Of a DNA stretch of 64,000 bases, positions 24,805 through 34,669 are shown in pieces; within the stretch, counting starts at the first letter, position 1, and each line of letters starts with the position of its first letter. A program made the translations under genes and the position numbers. The stretch comes from Flavobacterium restrictum (GTDB lineage: Bacteria; Bacteroidota; Bacteroidia; Flavobacteriales; Flavobacteriaceae). Below the pieces are notes generated by a model. It was not told the origin of the DNA. It was given only the letters and a program-made list of their open reading frames with translations, and searched no databases. Location: the NCBI RefSeq assembly GCF_007097245.1, contig NZ_VJZT01000016.1, positions 1-64,000 on the forward strand. The letters are read 5' to 3'.

Positions 24805-25746
24805 ATGTCGCACCTAGAACCAGAAGCTAAAATTTTTGCGTGTTCACAAAGTGTTTACCTTGCAGAGAAAATAGCAAAAGAGTACGGAATCCCTTTAGGA
24901 AAAATCACCATGTCTACCTATAGCGACGGCGAATTTCAACCTTCTTATGAGGAGTCTATCAGAGGGTTACGTGTATTTATTGTGTGTTCTACATTTCCTA
25001 CTGCCGATAATTTAATGGAAATGTTACTTATGATTGATGCTGCAAAAAGAGCTTCGGCTAGACATATAACAGCTGTGATTCCTTATTTTGGTTGGGCTAG
25101 ACAAGATAGAAAAGACAAGCCAAGAGTTCCGATAGGAGCAAAATTGGTGGCCAACTTATTGGATGCTGCGGGCGCAACACGAGTTATGACAATGGATTTG
25201 CACGCGGATCAAATACAAGGTTTTTTCGAGAAACCAGTAGATCATCTTTTTGCTTCTACTATCTTTTTACCTTATGTAGAGAGTTTGGGTCTGGACAATT
25301 TGACCATTGCTTCTCCTGATATGGGTGGTTCAAAAAGAGCTTATGCCTATTCTAAATTTTTAGAATCCGATGTGGTTATTTGTTACAAACAAAGAAAAGC
25401 CGCCAATGTAATCGATACCATGGAACTAATTGGTGAAGTAAAAGGTCGCAACGTAATATTGGTGGATGATATGATTGATACCGGAGGCACTTTGGCGAAA
25501 GCCGCCGATTTGATGATGGAAAAAGGAGCATTGAGCGTAAGAGCCATTTGTACGCACGCCATTTTATCGGGTGGTGCTTACGAAAAAATAGAAAATTCTC
25601 AATTATTAGAATTAATAGTTACCGATTCTATTCCGTTAAAAAAAGAATCCAAAAAAATAAGAGTGTTGAGTTGTGCACCTCTTTTTGCCGAAGTTATGCA
25701 CATGGTGCACCACAACAATTCCATTAGTGGAAAATTTATAATGTAA
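24805..25746 (+). CDS. prs: Ribose-phosphate pyrophosphokinase
   Basis: Prs makes PRPP from ribose 5-phosphate and ATP, feeding purine, pyrimidine, histidine, tryptophan and NAD synthesis. The 313-residue product has the ATP flexible loop region PYFGWARQDRKDKPR, the metal-binding MDLHADQIQGFF and the PRPP loop VDDMIDTGGTLAKA. The length is normal for class I enzymes. It is followed by rplY after 88 bases, a pairing common in Bacteroidetes, and the two probably share a transcript. Confidence 0.96.
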   Translation: MSHLEPEAKIFACSQSVYLAEKIAKEYGIPLGKITMSTYSDGEFQPSYEESIRGLRVFIVCSTFPTADNLMEMLLMIDAAKRASARHITAVIPYFGWARQDRKDKPRVPIGAKLVANLLDAAGATRVMTMDLHADQIQGFFEKPVDHLFASTIFLPYVESLGLDNLTIASPDMGGSKRAYAYSKFLESDVVICYKQRKAANVIDTMELIGEVKGRNVILVDDMIDTGGTLAKAADLMMEKGALSVRAICTHAILSGGAYEKIENSQLLELIVTDSIPLKKESKKIRVLSCAPLFAEVMHMVHHNNSISGKFIM

Positions 25747-25834
25747 AACAACCGTTTAACTTTATAAACCCTGCCGACAGCCATAAGCGAAACGGTCAAA
25801 CAAGTAATATTATTAATAACTATATTTTTTTACA

Positions 25835-26446
25835 ATGAAATCGATTACAATTAAAGGATCAGAAAGAGAAAGCGTGGGTAAAGTAGCAACTAAAGCCCTA
25901 CGTAATGCTGGATTGGTTCCTTGCGTATTATACGGAGGAAATCAGGCAGTTCATTTCTCAGCAGAAGTTATGGCATTCAAAACCTTGGTTTACACTCCAA
26001 ACGCACACACTGTTGTGATTGAACTTGGAAAAGGAAAATCATTCAATGCCATTTTACAAGACATTCAGGTACACCCAGTATCTGACAAAATTTTACATAT
26101 TGATTTCTTTCAACTTTTTGATGATAAAGAAATCACTATGGAAGTGCCTGTAAAAATCGTTGGTAACTCAAAAGGAGTTATGGCAGGTGGAGATTTACGT
26201 TTGAACACTCGTAAATTAAAAGTAAAAGCGTTACCAAAAAATCTTCCCGATGTTATTGAGGCTGATATTACACCACTAGACATGGGTAACAAATTGTATG
26301 TTACTAAAGTAGCTTCTCCGGATTACAAAATCATGCACCCTGACAATACTGTTATTTGTCAAGTGAAGATTTCTCGTGCTGCTATGAAAGCGGCTCAAGA
26401 AGCAGCAAAAGCAGCAAAAGCTCCTGCAGGAAAAAAGAAAAAATAA
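25835..26446 (+). CDS. rplY: 50S ribosomal protein L25 (Ctc type)
   Basis: The long form of L25 binds 5S rRNA. Residues 1-95 are the L25 domain ([34 protein letters not shown]-like [15 protein letters not shown]) and about 100-180 are the TL5/Ctc C-terminal domain ([18 protein letters not shown]). The final 25 residues are Ala/Lys-rich ([19 protein letters not shown]), a low-complexity basic tail. It ends in a strong palindromic terminator at 26466. Confidence 0.95.
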   Translation: MKSITIKGSERESVGKVATKALRNAGLVPCVLYGGNQAVHFSAEVMAFKTLVYTPNAHTVVIELGKGKSFNAILQDIQVHPVSDKILHIDFFQLFDDKEITMEVPVKIVGNSKGVMAGGDLRLNTRKLKVKALPKNLPDVIEADITPLDMGNKLYVTKVASPDYKIMHPDNTVICQVKISRAAMKAAQEAAKAAKAPAGKKKK

Positions 26447-26465
26447 TCTTTTTTCAATCCATATC

Positions 26466-26495
26466 AAAAGCGTCAGTTGTACAACTGACGCTTTT
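26466..26495. terminator. Terminator between rplY and dnaE
   Basis: AAAAGCGTCAGTTGT and ACAACTGACGCTTTT form a perfect 30-bp palindrome with T-runs on both sides, placed between the convergent ends of rplY and dnaE, so it can serve both. Confidence 0.9.
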
Positions 26496-26548
26496 TTTAT
26501 GCTTTGATTTTGAAAAATACCAATACTGTTTACAATAGTTTACAGCAA

Positions 26549-29500
26549 TTAATTCAACTTAAAATTAACTTGCATTTTTTCTAATTCTTGCAACAACTCA
26601 TTCGAAATAGCAACCTTTAATTTTCGGCTAGGCATGGTGAGTTTGGTTACTACTTTGGTTTCTTCAATTTCTTCTAGCTTTTCAGCTGCATTCGTTGGTA
26701 AAATTTCCAATGGCTCCGTTTCAACATCATCTGCATCCTCAACATCTGCATCTACTACAAAATCGTCTTCGTTTTCTATTTCTAATGGGGCAACCGTAAT
26801 TAACCGTTTGGTTTTTTCGAGTTCCATTACTTCAAAAGTCACGGTGTTATCGCCTCTATTTTCTTGAAAAAGATGGCTCAATTTATGGATAAAATCGGTC
26901 TTTAAATCGGTAATATTTAATAATAAGGTTATTTTTTTGGCAAAAGCATCTAGGACATCCTGCAATTGTCGAACTTCTACAAATTGTAATTTTGGGTCTG
27001 ATTTTTTCCCTGTTTCTCTATCAGTCCAACCTTCTTTTACGATTATTTTTAAATAGGTGAAATAGTTTTGTATAAAATAATGACGAAATTTTATATAATC
27101 ATCCCCAAAAACCTTGAACTCATAACTTTCATCATAGCCTTCAAGAGTAAAAATGCCCCAGCCTTTTCCGTTTTTAGCAATACGATGCTGTACATTGTTT
27201 ACAATTCCGCCAAATGCTAAAGTTTTACCTACATAAAGCTCCATGTTTTTGAGCGTTTCTAGTTTAGAATTGCAAAAATATTTCATTTCAAATCTAAAAT
27301 CGTCTAGCGGATGCCCCGAAATATAAATTCCAACCACTTCTTTTTCTTTGGCGAGTTTTTCCATAGTGCTCCAGTCTTCGCATGGTGGCACAACAGGCTC
27401 GGCGATTTGCACATCGCTACTTTCGCCAAACAAACTTATTTGTGATGAATTTTCATTTTCTTGAAATTTAGAACCATACCGAATCGCTTTTTCATAAAAC
27501 GTAATGCCGTCCCCATCAGTATGGAAATATTGTGCTCGTGTAGTACCTTGAAAGGAATCAAAACCACCAGCTAAAACCAAATTTTCCAACGCTTTTTTGT
27601 TGGCAGCACGCAGGTCAATTCTCTTGGTTAAATCGAAAATTGATTTGTATTTCCCATCCTTTCTATTCTCTACAATCGTTGCCACAGCGCCAGATCCCAC
27701 GCCTTTTACAGCTCCCATCCCAAAACGCACGGCATAATCATCGTTGACCGTAAATTTATAAAACGACTCGTTGACATCGGGACCCAAAACCTGCAAACCC
27801 ATGCGTTTGCATTCTTCCATAAAAAACGAAACCTGCTTAATATCGCTCATATTATTAGACAAAACAGCTGCCATATATTCGGCGGGATAATTGGCTTTCA
27901 AATATGCCGTTTGGTACGCTACCCAAGCATAGCAAGTAGAGTGCGATTTGTTGAAGGCATACTCGGCAAAGGCCTCCCAGTCTTTCCAAATTTTTTCTAA
28001 TTTGTCAGCGGCATGACCTTTGGCCACAGCCTGATTAACAAATTTAGGTTTCATTTTGTCCAAAACATCCTTTTGTTTTTTCCCCATTGCTTTACGCAAA
28101 ACGTCGGCATCTCCCTTGGAAAAATCCGCCAATTTTTGCGACAAAAGCATTACTTGTTCCTGATATACCGTGATTCCGTAGGTATCTTTTAGCAATTCTT
28201 CGCAGGCCTCGAGATCGTAAACTATTTCTTCTTCTCCATTTTTTCGTTTTACAAAACTTGGAATATAAGCAATAGGTCCCGGGCGGTACAAGGCGTTCAT
28301 GGCAATTAAATCCGGAAAAACGGTGGGTTTTAGTTCCTTCATGTATTTTTGCATTCCGGCACTTTCGTACTGAAAAATCCCTACCGTTTCGCCACGCTGA
28401 AAGAGTTCGTAGGTTTTGACATCGTCAATCGGGAAGGTATCCGGATCGAGGTCGATATTGCTGCGGTATTTTACTAGTTTTACCGTATCTTTTATCAGAG
28501 TTAGGGTTTTTAATCCCAAGAAATCCATCTTAAGCAAACCGGCACTTTCGACCACCGAGTTGTCGAACTGGGTTACAAACAAATCCGAATCTTTGGCGGT
28601 AGCCACGGGTACAAAATCGGTAATATCGCTTGGTGTAATAATAACACCACAGGCATGAATTCCAGTGTTTCGCAAATTTCCTTCGAGCACTCGGGCTTGC
28701 TGAATGGTTTCTCCACCCAAATCGCCTTCACCAGCAATGGCAATTAATTCTTGAATTTTTTCGAACTCTTCGGGGCGAACCGCTTTTTTGATAACATCTT
28801 CGCTTTCGTTCAAGAAACGAGCCAAATTCCATTTCGATGGCATCATTCCGGGAATCAATTTGGCAATTTTATCGGCTTCAAAAAGTGGTAAATCCAGCAC
28901 TCTAGCGGTATCTCGTATGGCGGATTTGGTGGCCATTTTTCCGTAAGTAATAATTTGTGCTACTTGCTTCGAGCCGTATTTTCTAATTACATAATCCATC
29001 ACGCTGCTGCGGCCTTCGTCATCAAAATCGATATCAATATCGGGCAAGGACACCCTGTCTGGATTCAGGAACCGCTCAAAAAGGAGGTTGTAGAGTAGGG
29101 GATCTATGTTAGTAATTTTCAAGCAATACGCCACCACCGATCCCGCCGCCGATCCCCGTCCTGGACCTACGGAAACGCCCATACTTCGTGCTTCGGCAAT
29201 TAAATCTTGTACAATCAAGAAGTAACCAGGATACCCCGAGTTTTTGATGGTAAGCAATTCAAAATCCAATCGTTCCTGAATTTCGTCGGTAATTTCGGGG
29301 TATCTTCGGTTGGCGCCTTCAAAAGTAAGGTGACGCAAATAGACATTTTCGCCCCGAACGCCGCCGTCAATGGCATCCTCGGGATCGTTGAATTCGACAG
29401 GAATTTCAAATTTGGGGAGCAAGACTTCGCGTGCCAAATTGTATATTTCTATTTTTGCAACAATTTCGGAAATGTTAGCAATGGCTTCGGGCAAATTGGC

Positions 29501-31105
29501 AAAAAGTTGCTTCATCTCGTCGGCCGACTTAAAATAATATTCCTGATTGGGCAGCCCGTATCTATAGCCACGTCCGCGTCCTATTGGGGTAGCTTGTTTT
29601 TCGCCATCCCGAACGCAAAGTAAAATATCGTGTGCGTTGGCATTTTCTTTGTCGATATAAAAAATATTGTTGGTAGCAATCAATTTTACTTCGTGTTTTT
29701 TGGCCAAGGTAATCAAGGAGGTATTAACCCGATTCTCGTCCTCTTGATTGTGGCGCATGAGTTCGATATAAAAATCGGAGCCAAATTCGTTTTTCCACCA
29801 CACCAAGGCTTCTTCGGCTTGATTTTCGCCCATATTGAGGACTTTGTTCGGAATTTCTCCGTAGAGATTTCCAGACAAAACAATAATATCGTCTTTGTAT
29901 TTTTGAATTACTTTTCGGTCTATTCGCGGCACATAATAAAAGCCTTCGGTATAGGCAATGGACGACATTTTGGCCAAATTATGGTAGCCTTTTTTGGTTT
30001 TGGCCAACATTACAATTTGGTAGCCGTTGTCTTTTACGGATTTGTTTTTGTGGTCTTCGCACACATAAAATTCGCAACCCACAATGGGCTTCATGGGTAT
30101 TTCGGTAGGGATTTCACCATTTTCGATGGCGGCTTTGTTTTTGGCTTCGGCATTTTTATTGTGAGCCAAAATATCGCGTACAAAATGAAAAGCCCCCATA
30201 AGGTTGGCGTGATCCGTCATCGCCACCGCTGGCATTTTGTGTTGTGCGGCTGCCTTAACCAAGGCTGCAATGCTAATGGTGGATTGCAAAACCGAAAATT
30301 GGGTATGGTTGTGCAAGTGCACAAATGGCGCATCGGTTAGGATTTTTTTGTTCTCGTTGAGCTCCTCTTTAGACACCGAAACGGCTTGGTTGTCGCCAAA
30401 CTGCTGTCTGATTTTGTTCGAAGCTTCCTTTAGATTAATGTGTTTTAAACCAATAAGATCTACTTCGTATGGGTTTTTATTTTTAAAATCCCTGAAATAA
30501 CCTAAATCGACATCGAGTTCTTCTTTGGTAAAAATATCGGTACGAATCAGCTCGAAAAAACAACGTGTGGTGGCCTCGACATCGGCAGTAGCGTTGTGTG
30601 CTTCGGCAAAAGGCGTGTTAAAAAGGTATTGGTGTAATTCCGTTAAAGTTGGTAATTTGAATTTGCCTCCACGACCTCCGGGAAGTTTTAATAAAGCAGC
30701 AGTAACTTCGGTACAGGTATCCAAGATGGGCATGGTTCCCATGGGACTTTCGATGCCCAATCGATAGAATTCGCACCCCATAATATTGATGTCAAAACCT
30801 AGATTTTGACCTACAATAAATTTGGTTTTGGATAAAGCGATATTGAATTTTTCTAAAACTTCGGCTAAAGGAATACCTTCGGCTTGTGCTAATTCGGTCG
30901 AAATGCCGTGAATTTTTTCGGCATCGTACGGAATATTGAATCCCTCGGGCTGGATTAAATAATCCTGATGCTCGATGAGTTTACCCATATCGTCGTGGAG
31001 TTGCCACGCAATTTGGATGCATCTAGGCCAGTTGTCGGTGTCGGATATGGGTGCGCCCCAACGTTTGGGTAATCCTGTGGTTTCGGTATCGAATATTAAG
31101 TACAT
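26549..31105 (-). CDS. dnaE: DNA polymerase III alpha subunit with fused N-terminal DnaQ-like exonuclease
   Basis: This 1518-residue replicative polymerase starts with an exonuclease domain (about 1-185) bearing IFDTETTGLP, a VGQNLGFDINIM motif and the HNATADVEAT motif, the DEDDh pattern of epsilon. The PHP domain starts near residue 262 (VHLHNHTQFSVL). The polymerase core contains GPGRGSAAGSVVAYCL and the catalytic PDIDIDFDDEGR (688 onward). A clamp-binding motif QISLF lies at 1222-1226, followed by an OB-fold region (GGIVNNVQHRIAKNGKGWGI). The C terminus has an acidic stretch (about 1440-1480). Proofreading is thus encoded in the same chain. All key residues seen are intact. Confidence 0.94.
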   Translation of the reverse strand: MYLIFDTETTGLPKRWGAPISDTDNWPRCIQIAWQLHDDMGKLIEHQDYLIQPEGFNIPYDAEKIHGISTELAQAEGIPLAEVLEKFNIALSKTKFIVGQNLGFDINIMGCEFYRLGIESPMGTMPILDTCTEVTAALLKLPGGRGGKFKLPTLTELHQYLFNTPFAEAHNATADVEATTRCFFELIRTDIFTKEELDVDLGYFRDFKNKNPYEVDLIGLKHINLKEASNKIRQQFGDNQAVSVSKEELNENKKILTDAPFVHLHNHTQFSVLQSTISIAALVKAAAQHKMPAVAMTDHANLMGAFHFVRDILAHNKNAEAKNKAAIENGEIPTEIPMKPIVGCEFYVCEDHKNKSVKDNGYQIVMLAKTKKGYHNLAKMSSIAYTEGFYYVPRIDRKVIQKYKDDIIVLSGNLYGEIPNKVLNMGENQAEEALVWWKNEFGSDFYIELMRHNQEDENRVNTSLITLAKKHEVKLIATNNIFYIDKENANAHDILLCVRDGEKQATPIGRGRGYRYGLPNQEYYFKSADEMKQLFANLPEAIANISEIVAKIEIYNLAREVLLPKFEIPVEFNDPEDAIDGGVRGENVYLRHLTFEGANRRYPEITDEIQERLDFELLTIKNSGYPGYFLIVQDLIAEARSMGVSVGPGRGSAAGSVVAYCLKITNIDPLLYNLLFERFLNPDRVSLPDIDIDFDDEGRSSVMDYVIRKYGSKQVAQIITYGKMATKSAIRDTARVLDLPLFEADKIAKLIPGMMPSKWNLARFLNESEDVIKKAVRPEEFEKIQELIAIAGEGDLGGETIQQARVLEGNLRNTGIHACGVIITPSDITDFVPVATAKDSDLFVTQFDNSVVESAGLLKMDFLGLKTLTLIKDTVKLVKYRSNIDLDPDTFPIDDVKTYELFQRGETVGIFQYESAGMQKYMKELKPTVFPDLIAMNALYRPGPIAYIPSFVKRKNGEEEIVYDLEACEELLKDTYGITVYQEQVMLLSQKLADFSKGDADVLRKAMGKKQKDVLDKMKPKFVNQAVAKGHAADKLEKIWKDWEAFAEYAFNKSHSTCYAWVAYQTAYLKANYPAEYMAAVLSNNMSDIKQVSFFMEECKRMGLQVLGPDVNESFYKFTVNDDYAVRFGMGAVKGVGSGAVATIVENRKDGKYKSIFDLTKRIDLRAANKKALENLVLAGGFDSFQGTTRAQYFHTDGDGITFYEKAIRYGSKFQENENSSQISLFGESSDVQIAEPVVPPCEDWSTMEKLAKEKEVVGIYISGHPLDDFRFEMKYFCNSKLETLKNMELYVGKTLAFGGIVNNVQHRIAKNGKGWGIFTLEGYDESYEFKVFGDDYIKFRHYFIQNYFTYLKIIVKEGWTDRETGKKSDPKLQFVEVRQLQDVLDAFAKKITLLLNITDLKTDFIHKLSHLFQENRGDNTVTFEVMELEKTKRLITVAPLEIENEDDFVVDADVEDADDVETEPLEILPTNAAEKLEEIEETKVVTKLTMPSRKLKVAISNELLQELEKMQVNFKLN

Positions 31106-31107
31106 AA

Positions 31108-31140
31108 TCCCTCCCCAGCCCTCCCCGAAGGAGAGGGAGC
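31108..31140. repeat. CCCTCCCC/GGAGAGGG palindromic repeat
   Basis: CCCTCCCC is followed by GGAGAGGGAGC, an imperfect hairpin of a type I recall as dispersed in Bacteroidetes genomes. It sits directly before the dnaE start codon (on the 5' side), so it could form a leader hairpin in the dnaE mRNA. Confidence 0.5.
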
Positions 31141-31978
31141 CAAAACTAAAAGGTTTGACTGTTTATTTAATGGGTTGCTAAACTTTTAAAAATGAATATA
31201 AAAAACGAATTCCAATTTTCGACAAGCTTTAAAATACTGATTTATTGAACTATAAAAAGCATTCCAATTCAGAATAGTGGAAATTCAAATTTAGGTTTTT
31301 TATGGGGATTGAAAATAGGAAGTTATGAACAAAAAAGGATGTTTTGTAACAGGATAAAAAACAGGAATGGTTTTTATGGAACTTTAAATTGTTGGCGATT
31401 TTGTTTCCAACGGATTGAAATCCGTTGCTACAATACAAATCGTTCTTATGGGAACTTTCAAGACAAAGAGCCATCGGCTCTAAATATATTGTAGGGATGG
31501 ATTTTAATCCATCCAAATTTAAAAACACCACATAAAAGAACCGTATGTTCGACTCATATTACTAATTTCAATCTCTAATTTTTGCTCTTAATTTTATAAA
31601 AAATTCCAAAATTCTATTTTTTGGATGTCGTAGTATTTTATCAAAAAAATACTGTTTGTAACAAATGTAATAATTCTTATTTTACCTCATAAAAAACCAA
31701 ATTAGCTTTTTGTTGTTCCCAAACAAAAGATCTAATTTTTGTGAATTATTGCTATTTTCTATTTTTATGTTACATTTTATATGTAATAAGGCGTTTATTT
31801 GTATTCAAATAGCAATAAATTTGCAGAAAATTAAAAACTAAAATAGTTCATTTGAAACAACATTAAAAAGAGAATCAAAGTAAAAAATAAAAATAGATAG
31901 CTGTACTAGGAATACATATAAGAACGAGTTCGCAGTTGTAAAAACGGTTTGGGTATCGTATATAAGTAAATAGTATAA
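31141..31978. other. Repeat-rich spacer between dnaE and the leucine operon
   Basis: No intact gene is visible in about 840 bases. The spacer holds an inverted pair of REP-like palindromes (31408-31514), a hairpin GTATTTT/AAAATAC near 31630 and a TTACAT/ATGTAA palindrome near 31770. A TAAATTTG near 31816 fits a -7 box but lacks a partner. Short open frames here have no family features. Confidence 0.6.
31408..31514. repeat. Inverted pair of REP palindromes (BIME-like)
   Basis: CAACGGATT-GA-AATCCGTTG (31408-31427) is followed by CTACAATAC. GGATGGATT-TT-AATCCATCC (31495-31514) is preceded by TATTGTAG, the reverse complement of the same tail. A small hairpin AGAGCC-ATC-GGCTCT (31467-31481) lies between. 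The GTTGCTACAATA tail resembles the TTGCTATGATA tail of the palindromes in the restriction gene. Confidence 0.75.
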
Positions 31979-32008
31979 TTGACAGTTTTATTTCTTTTTA
32001 TAAATTTG
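31979..32008 (+). promoter_or_regulatory. Promoter of the leucine operon
   Basis: TTG (31979-31981), a 19-base spacer and TAAATTTG (32001-32008) match the Bacteroidetes consensus. Transcription would begin near 32015, giving a leader of about 64 bases. I see no leader peptide or attenuator in it. Confidence 0.75.
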
Positions 32009-32078
32009 TTCCCAATGCTATAATTTTAAGGAAATTAACCTGATTATAAAATAGAAATACACTAAAAAATAGTTAAAA

Positions 32079-33473
32079 ATGAGTACTACATTATTCGACA
32101 AAGTATGGGATGCGCACGTGGTGCGTAAAATTGAGGATGGACCAGACGTGTTTTTTATTGACCGCCATTTCATTCACGAAGTGACTAGTCCCGTTGCTTT
32201 TTTAGGTTTAAAAGGAAGAGGAATTAAAGTTTTGTACCCAGAACGCACATTTGCAACTGCGGATCACAACACACCAACTATAAACCAACACTTACCTGTT
32301 GCGGATGCATTATCTGCTAATCAATTGAAAGCATTAGAGGATAACGCTGCAGAATATGGCATTTCTCACTGGGGATTGGGTCATCAAAAAAATGGAATCG
32401 TTCACGTGGTAGGACCTGAAAACGGAATTACTTTGCCAGGTGCCACTATCGTTTGTGGAGATTCACATACTTCTACTCACGGTGCTTTTGGAGCGATAGC
32501 TTTTGGTATTGGAACTTCAGAAGTGGAAATGGTGATGGCTACGCAATGTATTATGCAGCCAAAACCAAAGAAAATGCGCATCAACGTAAACGGAACTTTG
32601 AGTAAAGGTGTGGGGCCAAAAGATGTGGCACTATACATTATTTCAAAATTAACAACTTCGGGCGGAACAGGTTATTTTGCTGAATATGCTGGAAATGTTT
32701 TTGAAGAAATGTCTATGGAAGGGCGTATGACGGTGTGTAACCTTTCTATCGAAATGGGTGCTCGTGGTGGGATGATTGCTCCAGATCAAAAAACGTTTGA
32801 TTTCTTGGAAGGACGTTTATTTGCTCCCAAAGGAGAAGCTTGGACAAAAGCAGTTGAATATTGGAGAACTTTGAAAACCGATGCTGACGCTATTTTCGAT
32901 GCAGAATTAAACATCGATGCAGCCGATATCGAACCAATGATTACTTATGGAACCAATCCTGGAATGGGAATTGGTATTTCACAAAATATTCCAAACGCCA
33001 ACCAAGTAGAAGGTGGCGAAGAAACATACAAAAAGTCTTTGGCGTATATGGGCTTCAACGAAGATGATGTAATGATTGGAAAACAAATCGATTACGTTTT
33101 CTTGGGAAGTTGTACCAATGGTCGTATTGAAGATTTTAGAGCTTTTACCGAAATTGTAAAAGGTCGCAAAAAAGCAGACAACGTAACCGCTTGGTTGGTT
33201 CCAGGTTCACACGTTGTTGAAGCTCAAATCAAAGAAGAAGGATTGTTAGCTATTCTTACTGAAGCTGGTTTTGTATTGCGTCAGCCAGGTTGCTCCGCTT
33301 GTTTAGCAATGAACGACGATAAAGTCCCTGCTGGAAAATATGCAGTAAGTACATCAAACAGAAACTTCGAAGGTCGTCAGGGTCCAGGCTCAAGAACGTT
33401 GTTAGCATCTCCAATTATGGCAGCAGCAGCAGCAGTTACTGGAAAATTGACTGATCCAAGAGACTTATTTTAG
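32079..33473 (+). CDS. leuC: 3-isopropylmalate dehydratase large subunit
   Basis: LeuC with LeuD isomerises 2-isopropylmalate to 3-isopropylmalate in leucine synthesis and acts on citramalate in the related isoleucine route. The 464-residue product is an aconitase-fold protein with the Fe-S ligands in [10 protein letters not shown] and GCSACLAMN, the [15 protein letters not shown] motif, and the [19 protein letters not shown]-terminal signature. It is the first gene of the operon, behind the promoter at 31979. A repeat-rich spacer of 178 bases separates it from leuD. Confidence 0.96.
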   Translation: MSTTLFDKVWDAHVVRKIEDGPDVFFIDRHFIHEVTSPVAFLGLKGRGIKVLYPERTFATADHNTPTINQHLPVADALSANQLKALEDNAAEYGISHWGLGHQKNGIVHVVGPENGITLPGATIVCGDSHTSTHGAFGAIAFGIGTSEVEMVMATQCIMQPKPKKMRINVNGTLSKGVGPKDVALYIISKLTTSGGTGYFAEYAGNVFEEMSMEGRMTVCNLSIEMGARGGMIAPDQKTFDFLEGRLFAPKGEAWTKAVEYWRTLKTDADAIFDAELNIDAADIEPMITYGTNPGMGIGISQNIPNANQVEGGEETYKKSLAYMGFNEDDVMIGKQIDYVFLGSCTNGRIEDFRAFTEIVKGRKKADNVTAWLVPGSHVVEAQIKEEGLLAILTEAGFVLRQPGCSACLAMNDDKVPAGKYAVSTSNRNFEGRQGPGSRTLLASPIMAAAAAVTGKLTDPRDLF

Positions 33474-33651
33474 ATTGAAGATTTTAGATTAACGATTTTT
33501 GATTTCAGATTTCGTTAATCGACAAATTCCTTTTAAAACATTCAATTTACAACATAATTTAGATTATACAAAATAACATTAGCGATTGCGATTTCATTTT
33601 CCTTAGGGTAAATCTAAAATCAGAAATCGTTAATCAAAAATCAAAAATCAA
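33474..33651. repeat. Mirror-like inverted repeats in the leuC-leuD spacer
   Basis: The start of the spacer (about 33484-33520) carries TTAGATTAACGATTTTTGAT and TTTCGTTAATC. The end (about 33611-33650) carries the opposite-strand version, TAAATCTAAAATCAGAAATC, GTTAATCAAAAATC. The two halves can pair over much of their length. Similar AATCTAAAATC text occurs before the gene at 41432 and before the helicase gene, so it is a dispersed low-complexity repeat. Confidence 0.6.
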
Positions 33652-34248
33652 ATGGCATACGATAAATTTAATATCCTGACCAGTAGTGCGGTGCCACTAC
33701 CAATAGAAAACGTAGATACCGATCAAATCATCCCAGCTCGTTTCCTGAAAGCTACCGAGCGTGTTGGTTTTGGCGATAACCTTTTCCGTGACTGGAGATA
33801 CAATGGAGACGATACTCCAAAAGCAGATTTCGTACTAAACGATGCAACTTATTCCGGTAAAATACTTGTTGGAGGAAAAAACTTTGGTTCAGGTTCTTCT
33901 CGTGAGCACGCTGCTTGGGCGGTTTACGATTACGGATTCCGTGCTGTAGTTTCTAGTTTCTTTGCAGATATCTTCAAAGGAAACTGTTTAAACATTGGTG
34001 TTTTGCCAGTACAAATTAGCCCTGAATTTGCTGAAACTATTTTCAAAGCTATAGAAGCTGATCCAAACACCCAATTGGAAATCAATTTACCAGAGCAAAC
34101 CATTACTTTATTGGCTACTGGTCAAAAAGAATCTTTCGATATCAACGGATACAAAAAGAACAATATGATCAATGGTTTTGATGATATTGATTATTTACAA
34201 AACATCAAAGGAGATATTGTAGCATTTGCTGACAAATTGCCTTTTTAA
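33652..34248 (+). CDS. leuD: 3-isopropylmalate dehydratase small subunit
   Basis: This 198-residue swivelling subunit partners LeuC. The conserved NVDTDQIIPARFLK near the N terminus, GGKNFGSGSSREHAAWAV and the FADIFKGNCLNIGVLPV motif are all present. The usual length for the family is about 200. It is in the leucine operon between leuC and the monooxygenase-methyltransferase genes. Confidence 0.96.
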   Translation: MAYDKFNILTSSAVPLPIENVDTDQIIPARFLKATERVGFGDNLFRDWRYNGDDTPKADFVLNDATYSGKILVGGKNFGSGSSREHAAWAVYDYGFRAVVSSFFADIFKGNCLNIGVLPVQISPEFAETIFKAIEADPNTQLEINLPEQTITLLATGQKESFDINGYKKNNMINGFDDIDYLQNIKGDIVAFADKLPF

Positions 34249-34304
34249 ACATATTCTTTCTTTTAATTAAGGTTTTTGAAAAAATAAAGGTTAATTGTAA
34301 TAAC

Positions 34305-34333
34305 ACCCGACAGGTTTTTAAAACCTGTCGGGT
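34305..34333. repeat. Palindromic repeat after leuD, possible partial terminator
   Basis: ACCCGACAGGTTT and AAACCTGTCGGGT are perfect 13-bp arms around TTA. A stem of this type is a recurring Flavobacterium spacer repeat as I recall it. It has no long T-run, so it may reduce rather than stop transcription into the next genes. Confidence 0.65.
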
Positions 34334-34350
34334 TTGTAAATAAAATACGT

Positions 34351-34653
34351 ATGGTTTTAGAAATGGCTATTCTACAGGTAATAAAAGGAGAAGAAGTTTA
34401 TTTCGAAAAAGATTTTGCAATGGCAAGTCAAATCATACAATCAATTTCAGGGTATATAAGTCATAGTTTAAGCAAATGTATTGAAGCAGAAAATAAATAC
34501 CTATTGCTCGTTGATTGGGAAAAACTTGAAGACCACACCATTGGATTCAGAACTTCCGAAGCGTATTTAGAATGGAAAAAGTTATTGCATCATTATTATA
34601 ATCCGTTTCCAGTTGTGGAACATTATGAAATGATTTTGGAGAATCGAAAATAA
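34351..34653 (+). CDS. Antibiotic biosynthesis monooxygenase (ABM) domain protein
   Basis: The 100-residue product is a single ABM/dimeric alpha-beta barrel domain: a first strand MAILQVIKGEEVYFEKDF, a helix with ASQIIQSISGYISHSLSKCIE, a strand NKYLLLVDWEKLEDH and the FRTSEAYLEWKKLLHHYY segment with the conserved late His pattern. Such proteins bind quinones, haem or act as cofactor-free oxygenases, but many have no known substrate. The start could be the second Met (34363), which gives the usual N terminus. It lies between leuD and two methyltransferase genes and probably shares their transcript. Confidence 0.8.
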   Translation: MVLEMAILQVIKGEEVYFEKDFAMASQIIQSISGYISHSLSKCIEAENKYLLLVDWEKLEDHTIGFRTSEAYLEWKKLLHHYYNPFPVVEHYEMILENRK

Positions 34654-34669
34654 GTTTAAGTTACAAAAA

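Noticed and set aside
29630..30340. A 236-residue open frame antisense to dnaE
   Set aside because: It lies wholly inside the strongly supported dnaE gene, has no family features and is rich in Phe, Gly and His as expected for a reverse-strand shadow.
31250..31531. A 93-residue frame in the dnaE-leuC spacer
   Set aside because: It is made of the REP palindromes and AT-rich text and shows no protein pattern.
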